Assembly (NCBI GenBank): GCA_035582835.1
Contig: JAYKAV010000012.1
Coordinates: forward strand, 1,577,877 to 1,641,876
From: Phoebastria nigripes
Lineage: Eukaryota; Chordata; Aves; Procellariiformes; Diomedeidae
Direction: 5' to 3'
DNA: 64,000 nucleotides
Below the pieces are notes generated by a model. That model saw only the letters and a list, made by a program, of their open reading frames with translations. It was not told the DNA's origin and ran no database searches. Shown piece after piece: positions 28,001 through 40,000 of this stretch. The translations under genes were made by a program, and so were the position numbers. Each line of letters opens with the position of its first letter. Positions within the stretch are counted from its first letter, which is position 1.

Positions 28001-31000
28001 TCCAGGACTGTATCTAAACAGCCAGTCCCACTGGAACTCCAGCTGATACAGGAGACGGTAATGCGAGAGCTGAGGCAGAGGAAGCAGAGGGCAATGGTTT
28101 CAGAATAACGTATATCTGAGATCTTCACTGTAGTTCTTTGCATCTGGATATACAAATCTAGCTATCAAAAGCTTAATGTGATCTTTGGCTGACTGACACT
28201 GTAGTTGTGTTTTTCCCCTTTTTATTTCCTCCTCTATGCCAAATCTCTCCCCCCGCCACCCCGATAATTAGATGCCATATGCATGGAGTTGGGTTGGTTC
28301 CTGAATTCACAGATTTCAGGACCAGAAGGGACCGCTCAGTAATTTAACCCGACTTCCTGCACAGCACAGGGCATCTCATTTCTCACCATTGCTTCTCTAC
28401 TGAGCCAAATTAATTTAGTTTGACTAAGCTTCTTCAAAATGCTCAGTGTTGATCTTGAAGACCTCCCAGGACAGGTGTCAGTTTACTCCTGCCAGTCACC
28501 GTCGTATCCGATTTAGAGGGATGTTTGTAAAAAGACCTAAAGGAGACGTGTGGTAGTTTGGAAAATGGCATCAGCCTGTGGAAGTTAAGTAGTCTGAGGT
28601 TTGTCACCTCTCAATCCTTTGAACTCAGAGATGCCCTGAAGTGGAGGTGGTTTGTACTTGTACGTGTGCTGGTTTGTCTATTATTTTGTCACAATTCCAA
28701 AGTTTGGTGGGGCTGAAGAGAAAAGGATCAGGTTTTTGAAAGTGTTCGTATGTGTGTGCTCACACAAACATGCAGGTTTTTCTGATAAGATTATTTCCCA
28801 TCCATTTTTAACATTACAATATGAGAGGTTTTCCATCCTGTTTTGCTGAAGCCACTATCCGGAGGAGACCCAGTCTATGTGAGCTGGAATCTCCAACTGC
28901 CTTTTAAATGCATTTCAGGCCTTTTCAGCGCTCAGTGTTTTGGATGTTTACTACATAGTTGAGTTTAAAAAAAAAAATTGAGGAAAGCAATCCTGAGGCT
29001 TTAAACCTGAATGACAGTCTTTCTGGATTTCCTCAAACCATTTACACTTTTTTATCCACGGTGCTAGTTGTTTGAATTTTCTGTGAAAGACAGGATTAGA
29101 CAACTTTCATCTTGATTGTTATTTTGAAAGCAAATGAAAATAAAACTTTCATACCTTCCTCAAAACCATAAAGGAAAAGGACTGAAACCTCTTCCATACC
29201 GCACAAGTTGAACTGTGATGAGCTCACATTTGAGCTGTCACTTGCTTTAGTGGTTTTTGAGGTGGATACATCCACTGTTGAGTCAGATAAAGACCATTCT
29301 GGGAAACACACGTAGTCTGTGTTGGGGAAATGGATGCTAGAAGCATTACGGTCACCAACAGGTCAAAGAAATTGTAATTCTTCTGTTACGGCTAATGATG
29401 AGTGTTTATTTGCCAGCCTTGCGGGAATGGAAACTTCAAAGGAAGAGGGGTTTTTGCACAGCAAGTTGAAAGGAACTTTTGCTACTGTGAGCAAAAAGTA
29501 AAGACGTTGTACTCTTCTCTGACCCTGCCGCCCACTACATTTCAGTTTAAAAGCTGGCCACAGTGTTTGTGGCACTCACCTGGCTGCTGTTCAGTATTCC
29601 ACTAACTTGCCCCTGCCCACCAAACCACCAAATCACTTTTCTTCTAGGTGGAGAGCTGAGGCATATGGAGGCACAAGAAATCTAGCAAAATTACTACTTC
29701 AGTCTACTCTCCCACCCTATTCAATCCTTCTTGTAAAGCATAAGCTGATACTTTGCTGTTGCAGCACACAGGATAGTGCAAAGTGTAGCACAGTAACTAT
29801 AGCTCAGTAATTCTTTGCTACTTTAACCCATTTTGACTCAAAGAATAACAATTTCAGTATTTGGAGTTTATATTCTTACTGAAAGATTGCTGAAGGCCAT
29901 GCTTATTTGGAATGATCCATCCGAGCATTGCCAAGGGCAGTAGCTTTTGCTTGCAGATGAGTTTGTGGGGCTGGTTCTAACATGCTGATCTATTTATACA
30001 TGCTGTCTGTGCTACAGTGGGAAGGCACGGGAATTTGCTAGTTAGAATATGTACTTTTTCCTTCTCCAATTAAGTTGGAAAGATCAAACTAATTTCATGC
30101 TGATTCTTCATCTGTGCTGGTTTTCAGCCCCAAAATGTACATGTATGTTTGATTAAAATGGGGTCATGTTACAAGCCCAGGAATAAGGAAGCTTTCATTT
30201 GGAATCCAGAGTCCAGTACATTACCTTGTGGCAGTCATGTCCACTTGACCTGCCAGCTTCAGTCTCCCCTTCCCTGGAAGGAAGGTACCTCATTTCCCTT
30301 ACAGGGGAATATGAACAATTTCCTTGCTGCTGTTGACTGCTTAAGAAAGGAGGAATTTTTTGCTTTGCTCTGAAGCAAGTTGTGCAGACAGTGTCTCCAA
30401 TCAGAACAATGTGCCCAGACTCCCTAATGACTTGATATGGCACTTCCAGTGTCCAGCCTACAAGCAGCAAGGGTGTACAAAGCAGGCTGTGCAGGAACTG
30501 TGTGTTCCTCTGCATAAATGAGGTTCTTCCTGTTAACTTTTGGTCCTCTGGCTTAAATACTCCCTGCTTCAATTTGACCAAGAGAGAAATGGTTTGCATG
30601 CTTGTGAAGTTTCCAAGAGTGGTGACAATGCAAGGAAACGGCGTACCAAAGGCCGTGTGAATTAGCCAGGAGGAAAGTCCATTAGGAGAAGAACGGAGAA
30701 CGGTTCTTCCTGGCCAAGGAGCCCCTGCCCACGGAGCACCGCAGGGGAAGCGCTCGCTTCTCTGGCTCCTTCCTGGGAAGCAGAGTCTCTCTGTATTTAG
30801 ACTTCTGGATCTCGTGGCCTTCCTCTCCCTTTGCTGTGCATTTCCTAGGCTGCAGCGGGTATCGGGTTAAAATACCACAGTCGCTCTCCCAGCCTGTGCT
30901 TGATTTGTCTGTCTAGTTCGTGTGCCCTCTAGGCAGACATGGCCAATGAGTGGCTGACTTAATTTGGTATTACTGTATCGTCCTTGTCTTATTTCTTAGT

Positions 31001-34000
31001 GTCTGTTCCTGGGAAGTTAAATCAATTTACCCACGATTTAGTAGGCAGTTTCATTTGAATGTTTAGGTCTCTGTTGTATGTCTAAGCTCTACTAGATAAA
31101 AGTTGCTTGTCTTCATCTGTTTCAATGTGATGATCCGCATTTTAAACTTGAAAAGCTGTCACTGTTAAGCCTCTTTCTTCATTGCTCGTGTTTGGTGCTG
31201 TATCGCGTATCTTTTATCTCGGGAAAAGTATGTCTGTAGATGAGAATTCACTGAAAGCATTTTTTTTAAACTAACATTGTAAGTCTGCTGCCTTTCNGTG
31301 ACATGCAGCCCTGGCTTCCTCCTCCTCCTCCCCGCTGGGGATGGGTGTGCTGCCTCCGCCCTCTGCACCTCGCAGATCCCGGGTGCGCGGTCCGAGCAGG
31401 CTGCCCAAAAGTGCATTTCTGCATTGCAGGCCTGTGTGCACCTGCAACTAAAGCTTTTTGCTTGTGCCTCTGTGTTCATGCAAAGTAGTTTGGGATGTTC
31501 AAAGGATACCTGCTAAATTTTCAAAATGTAGCCCTTTTAGGAGCTGGGTAGGTGGGAGGGTGTAAACAGTAATTATGGCTGTAATTCATTTGTGATGATT
31601 CAGCTAAGTCAAGTGCTTTGCTAGCTCCCTTCCCCTAAGTGTTGACCACTAGATTTCTCTTGGGATGAAAGATTCTTGAAGAATGACTAATTTTTCTGCA
31701 TTTTACTTTCAACTAGCTGCCGCAACCTCCAGAAACGGAAAGCTCTGTAGAGGTGTGTCACCCACCTATATTTGTACAACAGGCAAATATTGGTGTTTTG
31801 AAGTAGTCCTGGTGGAGTGTCTTGTTGGTAAAAAAACCTGTGAAATGTGTGTTCCTGCGTGGTGTTAGACGGTGAAAAATAAGTAGACTTGAAGTGGTTT
31901 AATCCAGTACAGCATCAGCGCGATAGTCTGAAAATACAAAAAAAACCCTTGTAAACCAGTCCCAAATCTTTGTTCCTTTCAGCCATTTCCCTTATGCTTT
32001 CAAGGGAGGCACTGTTTGAAAAGTCTCCTCTCAAATCCCCCTGCATTACCAAAATGAGACTTAGTTTCTCAGGCTCCTAATACAGAATTTGGTTTTCCCT
32101 TTGTCTCACACATTTAAAAACTTAGATAGGAACTGGCAGTGTGAGAAGTTGTTAGTGGAAACTTCATAATCCCAGAACAGCTGGGTGTCCCATTTAAAAT
32201 GCAACAGTGAAACAGCTAAAGGTCACTTCACATCTTCAAGGTTACTAGCTCTAGTGAATTGGATATGTAGGCACATTTCCTTTATGAGATACCCCAGTAT
32301 TAGTTTGCATAAGAGAGATTATTTGCTGAAATGAAGACATAAGAATTTATGAAATTGCAAATTCTTTTGAAATTAATGGGACATCCAGAGATGGCATTGG
32401 TAGATTGTACAACTGGGTGTTATACCAGTGCAAATCTAAGTGAAACAATATGGAAGTCTAAATCTAGGACAGTGTCGATTCTCTGATCTATACAAATACG
32501 AAGATTATAAATGTGTTTTGAAATCATGAAGGAAAAAATGTAGTTTGTGGTGGTTTAGACCTTTGTATTTGTAATTTTTGTGGAATAGTGTTTAAACGTA
32601 AACTGAAACTCTGAGTGGTCATAGAATGACTTTGAGATGTTTGGGAGATGGGTCCCTGTATAGAGCGGTTGTTCCTACACATTTTCAGAATGCTTTAAAG
32701 CAGCAAAAACTCAACGTACTTCAGGTTTACAAAGTGGAAGTTCCATTCCTGAAAATTAATATCTGAAATAAGAGATTTGATTCGGAAACATGCACATGCC
32801 GAGGGACTTTTTTTAGTGAAACCCCACTGAAGTCCATGGCATTGGAACGGAAATCCCACAGGTTTTGTCAGAGGCCCTCTGCAGTCTCAAAAGAGCTTCA
32901 TTGACCACGGTCAGATATGTTGAAGTACCTACACTTCCTCCAGAAGTGTGCGTATAGTGGGACGGGGTGTTTGTACGTGTGTGTGTATATGTATGCATGG
33001 GCATGCATGGTTTCAGTTCTTAAAAACTTCTGTGTGTTACTGGTAACTGTAAAATTAGACAGACTTTGTGTTTTCTTTAAATCCATGGGAATGTGTTGGC
33101 ATATGTGCATGCCATGGTGGTCTGCTGGAGGGTGGCAGAGCAGACTGGTTAAGTACTGCCAGAGCTAATTGAGGGCAGATGTTCTGTTTAGATAGCTTGT
33201 CAGTCGATCTTCCTCATCTCCCCCCTTGCTTTCAGCTGTGACTTGCCTTAATATTTTCCATGAGTGCAAAGATGTTAGTGTCTCTTTAGTGTTGTTCTGC
33301 TTTAAAATGAAATTTCTGCGTGCACAGCAGGAGCTTGATCAAAGTCTACCACAGAGGCAACTGGAGGATCATAGAAGGGTATGTACAGCAGTCAAGCACG
33401 TTCAGAACTAATCCGCTACCTTTTCCTTTTAAACAGTGAAGCGTAAGTCATGTAAGAAACTTCTGTGGTTAACTGCTTGCTGTCAGTCTCTTGGAAAATC
33501 TGAAACAATCAGCCACGCTTACAAAACAGGGTGCTGGAGCACCTATCCTGTATTAAATGGAAGGAGCAAGCGAGCAGCAAGGAGCTGCTCTGAATTAAAC
33601 CTCAGACCCTGGTCTAGTCTGTTCACCCTTTCAAAGCACTCCCCTTTGGTGATGATCACACAATTATGAAGTGACATTAATCAGCGCTTGGGGAGTTTGC
33701 CTGTTTTAGCCACACCTCCCCCTTCGTAAACAGCCAAGCTGCAAAATCAACGTTGTTAATACATTTCTCGATTTCTTCTGCTCTTGTAGCTGGGAACAGA
33801 ATAGCAGCAACTTGTAACTGCCTCACGCTTAAATAGTATTAAAGATTCTCTGTTTTAAAGATTATAACAGGTTTTTGATATCACTGAAACTGAGTTGTGT
33901 ATTGCATCTGCTTTACTGATACATGTACAATAATGTTTGTATACTGCTTACTGTTAGTTTACCTTGATGGTGAATGCAGATGAAACTGAATGCTGTTGGG

Positions 34001-37000
34001 TTTTTTTTCTAGCTAGCATATTTGATTTTTCTTATTGCTGCCAAACATCTGATATTTGTTTGCATACTGTACGCATCAAAGTGGTGTACAACAGTAACAT
34101 GATGGTTAAAGAACTGTTCTGGAGCCAAGCATTGCAGCTGAATTAATTATAACATTTCTTAAATACCACTTATTTTTTCTCCCCTCTACTTTGATCATGT
34201 ACTCATATATTTGTTAGCTAACACAGTGGGTTTGAGTAATTTTGTAGGAAACAGTTTTTCTTCTTCCCAGTTAGAATTCAAAATGCTAGTGAATGCAGAT
34301 TGCCAAACCTCCAAAATCGTGGATCAGCGTGCTTTCAGACTAGAAACAACAAATGCTCGATACGTGTTCCCACTTGTATTTTCTGGTTACTTGTCCTGTT
34401 TTGGATACACTACTCCTATAGACAGCGGAGGTGCTGCAGGTCTGTCCTCAGAGCTGGAGCTCCCAGTGAGGTTTCTCCACTCACCGCAACTATTTTGACC
34501 GTGGAATAGAAGTTGCCTCCTGCTCCACAGTGGACCAGAAGAAAAGTCTAGAGCCAACCCCAGAAGCTTTAGTTAGCCTTCTGAATTCAGGAGGAGGTGG
34601 AGTTTACTCAGCAGCAGTTCTTGTGGTTCAGTGTGTGTTGTTACCTTTGTAGTAAATAGTAAAAATTACTGGTTTTAAATGCCAGTTGATATGATGACAG
34701 CCAGTTAGTTTAACAGAAGAGGAAAAAGGTAATGTGAGAACTCCATTGTAACTTGTTTTTTGGCATAGGGCTTATATGGGTATCAAGTTGCCTTTCTAAT
34801 CAGTACGCATGTAGAAGGAAGATGTAGTTAAGGTTTTTTTTGTCTGGCTTGACCTTGTTCTGTCATGTAGCCTTCCTTACCTGCCAGACTGAGAGCAGAA
34901 AGATGGTTAAAGCACTACATCATGTACTAAACACTCTCATGTCGCTGTCAGTCAAAGTAGCTCCTCTGGGATAAGATTTTGCTTGAGCTTTTGAATTTAG
35001 TCTCTTGCCCCGCCTACATGTTAACTGTTTGGCCCAAGCGGTGACAGGAAGTCTATGCCCCTTGGAAGAGTGCTCATCATCATCTACTGTTGCTTCCAAA
35101 GTAACTTGCCCTTTTTTCTTTTTTTGGGACTTCTGGAAGCAGCTGGTTGGAAAGCTCTCTTTGTGTTTATTTTACATCTTGTCTCCCTGCCGCTTCCCTC
35201 GTCCCCATCTGATTCCATAAAATGCAGCTCCTGTGCTGCAGCTTTCACACTAATAATCTAGAGGAGCAATTTTTAATCTGCTAAATTGTAGTGACAAGAA
35301 GCAGACGGGGGGAGCCCTGACATTAGCACCAGCCCTGCAGGGAGGGCAGTGATCCCTGACCAGCTGCAGGCAGGTGTTGAGCTTCTCCATTTGGAAGTGA
35401 TGTCNGACATTTGGTAGAGGACTGTTGATTTACAGACACGTTTTTGTCTTTCCAGTGTGTTGGGGTATAAGGATTTCTCTAAGCTACCTTCTGTGGGTGC
35501 CAGCTTTGTATCAAAAGCAGTGTGGCTGTGGCAGTGCTGGAGTTTTGTATAAGCCAATTAATGCACATTTACGTTGTTCCATTTACTTGTTTTTGTTTTA
35601 AAGGCCTCTTGTGAAAGTTTAAAAAGTAATGCTTCACTTGTATGACAGCTAATATTAAACCTCGTAGTTAATGACATTTTGAATCTATAGTCAGACAACT
35701 AATTTCATCTGAAATACAACTGAAAGTCAGTGTTGAGCACTTGTTTTGCGAATGGACATCAAAATACTTTAGTACAGTTTTTTAATATGAAATTATTCTT
35801 GGCTAGATTCTTTTTTTTTTTTTTTTTTTTTAAAATCCCCTTCGTCCCCTCTCAGGCTGGTACTGCTGTAACCACAGCACACTGCCGTTCGCAGAGCACT
35901 AGCTCCCAGTTAAAATAATCACCAGAAATCTGTTAATCCAACTGCGGTGTTTGTGTGTCTGCCTGTTGCTGACAGTACTGCCAGCTTTTGTACGGTGCTC
36001 TGAATTACTGGGAATTCCTGTAAAGGCTTAAGTGAGAGCAGTACAGGGTCCGCAGGTTAACATTCAACCTGGGAGGTGTTTTGATCTCCTCTGGCCTCCG
36101 CTGACGGCAGCGGCGCGTGCTCCGCGTGGCCGTGCCGGGTGCTCCCAGGGGCGCAGGGCCGGGATGTTGGGGTTATCTGAGGACCGGTGCCCCGCAGTGT
36201 CCACGGGCTCATGTGCTCGGATGCTGACTGCCGGCGTGACTGGGCAGCTCGGGCAGCTGCCAGCAGGGACCTGGGGAACAAAGAGCTGGGACGCAGCAGG
36301 GATCGCTCGGGTTTCCGCTCGGCGGCTGACAGCGTTAGATTGCATCAGTTGCTGATGGAGGGGAGAAAAGAGTGGGTCCCTGTAACATTGGTGAAATGGC
36401 AAAATAGGATAGGTTTGAGAAGATGGGATTGCTCGTTCACAAAACCATTTGTGATGTTACTCTTTTCTCTAATCCTCCTCTTCATTTTGTGTTGGTGCTG
36501 TACAGATGCCACTTTTTTACATTTAAGACTGAGACAGTAGATCTTAATTAAAAAAAAAGCGTTCTTTGAGATAAAATCTGTCTAGATGGCTTTACACAAA
36601 AACTGAACCGTAGCTGTTTCTGGTGCTGGGAACCCATAACCTTATTTGAGCTCCATGAGATCCCCCAGTGTCCCAGCCTGCCTGAGCACATCAGGAGTTG
36701 CTCAGTGGATTTTTCCAAATATCCAGGGTTTCAGTTCCCCCACCCTCACTGCAAGTAGGCTAATGGTAACAGCAGTCCCCTTGCTACTGAATATCACTAG
36801 TTTGTTTATTCATTAAGCTCACATCATGATTTCATTATCCTCTTTGAATCAAGGGTGAGGCACTCAGGCAAGTTTTGGTCAACCGTTATTATGGCAACGT
36901 GAGACCGGCGGGACGACGCGAGAGCCTCACCACCTTCGGCAATGGCCCCTTGTCTGCCGGAGGCGCCAGCAAAGCTGGGGCAGGAGGTAGGACATGCTCC

Positions 37001-40000
37001 TGCTCATCAGTGGTTTGTGTGATCTGCCCTGCCAGATGCTGTGTGTCTGTGTCTGCCTGACAAATCAGTATCTTACAGGTGAAATAGGGCTTTTTTCCCC
37101 CTCTTCTGGACTTCTCCCCTACTGTTCTGTTCTATGAAATCCCAAAAAAGAAGAAACTATCCACATGGATGGGGAAGAAGTCCTGCTTGCATGTCGCTCC
37201 TGGCTTTGGAAACTCCAATGTGTTTTAACTCTCCTTGAGGGATTTCACTTTAGGCTGAGTGGAGCATTGCTCTCCTGTCTCCGATTGTGTCAACTGCTTT
37301 TTCCTCATGCAAATGCGAGCAGTGTTCTTTTTCTCCCGACCGCATTTGAGAAAGTACTTTAAAATTAAGCAGGCAGAGCTTTTTATACTTTCCAGAGACT
37401 GTCTTGGGTTGGCTTGAATTTTGTGACTTTGCTTTGAATTAATATACTTAGAAAACCTGATCAATTTAATATTTGCAATAATATTTGGGAAATGTGCTCA
37501 TTGGGATGTCAGATTATTAACCATATCTGAAACAAAAACATTTCATTGTATTACAGAGAGATTGTGGGGTAGGATGAGCAAAAATTTGGTTTGAAGTCAG
37601 TTATAAAGTGCAGTTTATTTAATTTGAGACCATTGCTAAGAAAGTCAGTAATGTCAAGCACACTTTGTAAAAACAGTTCAGTGGGTTTTGCCTCTTCAAA
37701 ATAAAGACTGTGGGTAATCCTGTTAAAAGCAGGCCTAATCACAAACAAACAAAAAACACTAATTCCCCCCTCTTTTTTGAAGTTGATCTATATTACATTT
37801 GTCCTTGTGTTGTGCTGCCTGCTACTATACTCTTACCTTTCTAGAGCATTTTGCTTCAGTTCTCATTCTTCCTGCCTCTTCCACAAACTCTTGCCTGCTT
37901 AGCTTGTTTGGTCTGTTTATCCATGAAGTTCACGGTTCTGTAATTGTACAGAAGCATAGCGTTGGCTTTGCCATCCTCTGGCATTTGTCTCGCCTCTTCT
38001 CCATCCCCTCACTGGTCTTGCAGAGCCTCTACCTCTCTTTGTATCCCTGAATCCATGCTGTTTCCAGAATCCTCTTCCAATACACCAGCCTTATTTCCAT
38101 CTTCTACTGCTAAGGAAGGCAGCAGTGGCAGTAACCCTTTCCCGTTGCCAGCCCAGGCTGTCCTTCCTCAGGACACCTCCTCCCACAGACTCGCACATCT
38201 TAAAGCAGTATTAAGTGCCTATCTTACAACATGCCTGATCTGTGCTCTAAGTTACAAACTCTTCCTTGCAGAAATGCTAGGAGCTGAGTTTATCGCTGTT
38301 AATAAACACGTGCACACCATTTGGGATAGCTTAATAATTTAAACCAGAAGAGAGGTGCCACCACTGTAGGGTGGCAGGGTTTGAATCTCAGCCATTGATA
38401 TGTGTTTTTCATTATCACCTTCATAGGAGGAAGCTCCGGATCAAGTTCAATGAGCCGAGGTGAGATGAGTTTGGCAGATGTCCAATGTCATCTGGATAAA
38501 GAAGGTGCGTCCAACCTGGTCATAGATCTCATCATGAATGCCACCAGTGACAGAGTCTTCCATGAGAGCATTCTGCTAGCCATTGCCCTTCTGGAAGGTG
38601 GGAACACTACAATACAGGTAGGGAAATGGAAAACTTCAAGCTTGTTAACTAAAACATGTTGGGAAGGGAAATGTTTTTATGAAATCCAGGAAACTTAAGG
38701 AGGTTAAGGAATTGGGAGGGGAAATGACTAAATGATCTTTGACCTGTAATTAAGGGAAATATTAGTGTCTACCGTGCAAAAGTTAACTTATTAAATGTTT
38801 CAGTGGGCATTGGGTAATTGAGGTATTTCCCAGGGCAATATAGAGGAACGTATAACAAAACAGCTTTGTAGCATAAGTTTATGTGACTACTTTTATGAGT
38901 AAGTTTAAGCAACTGCAATATGCTCAGAGACTTTTACAACTAGCTCTTAGATTTCAGACCGGAATTTAAAATAACAGTGTATGGTAAACTCCAGACCACC
39001 ACCGTTCTCCTGTAATCTTGCTGTCCTTCGTTTCTGTGTTCTAAATAAGGATTTGGTTTCCCTAAATAAGAATTGCACCTGGTATGGATTTTAATGAACA
39101 TACACCAACTAGCTTGTACGGTATTCTTCCAAACAGAAAGTAAAACCTGATTACAGCAAAACATGCCTCCAAAGATTATTGAACATGTAATATCTTATTC
39201 TTTTGACTTTGCATGTTTTCTGTTTGCAAACAGTCTGTTTCAGTCTTGGACAATGGGCTTTATGCGTAGCAATTCCAGAGAGTATTATCCCTCTCCTACC
39301 CCGCTGCCAAGCGTTTCACATGTCTGAACAAAACAATCGGTGATTTGTTTAAGAAGGTCAATTTTGCAGATTGTTCCTTTCACTCAGAGAAGTGATATAT
39401 CCAAACATTTGATATAGATACAGATTTAGGCTTATAATTTGATGCCATTTGTGCTGCATCCTAATTAGGAACATTTATTTAGGTACTTAAAGATAAAACA
39501 TGCTATCATTGTCAGAAGAGCTTGGGCAAAGTGAACTAAAAATATCTTGTATATGTGGCCCACTGTTCCCAGTATGGTATAACTACTCCCCAGTCCTTTA
39601 TTTTTCTACCCTGAAAAGCAAACTACCCGAAAGACGCAGTCTGTCTCTGGTATTGCCACAGCAGCTAAGAGCCACTGCAGTGACAACGTTATTCTTATTA
39701 GACCTCCATGGCAACTTCTGGGAGAAACGTGTGACCAGACTGAGGGTAGTGCTCCATGTTGCGCTTAGTCTAATCTAACTGTGGGCCGTTGCCAAAGTGG
39801 CCAGTCCTGTTCTGGTTAGCTCTGCTTGTCCCCTCTTTGTACAGCTTGTGCAGCTGTGGGGTGAGTTGGATTCAGTGGCTGATCTGATGGAAGACCAGCC
39901 GGCCAGTGAAAACGGATTGGATCCCATAGAAATGTCTGGCTCAAACCTGACCAGAGATGTGCTAAAGAGCAGCTGTATCCTGTGGGCAGCAGTACGTGGT

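Larger units (their letters stand above)
21373..33327 (+). other. Intron, S2A to S2C, 12 kb
   Basis: Contains an (AT)n run (23516-23535), a 16-G run (25049-25064), a T tract broken by five Ns (25837-25870), a CpG-rich patch (26040-26150), a candidate cassette exon (27953-28057) and an ancient CR1 relic (28305-28480). There is one ambiguous base at 31297. No other coding segment is recognised. Confidence 0.7.
33379..36853 (+). other. Intron, S2C to W15
   Basis: Includes one ambiguous base at 35405, a 21-T tract (35811-35831) and a CpG-rich patch (36099-36335). No coding segment recognised. Confidence 0.7.

Noticed and set aside
33988..34498. Open frames near 34 kb with acceptor-like sequence (ttttttttctag)
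   Set aside because: Contains no similarity to IP3R1 or S2 segments, and lengths and phases do not fit a cassette.
38373..38390. tRNA-like B-box (ggtttgaatctc) near exon W16
   Set aside because: No matching A box or cloverleaf could be drawn upstream, so neither a tRNA gene nor a SINE can be supported.
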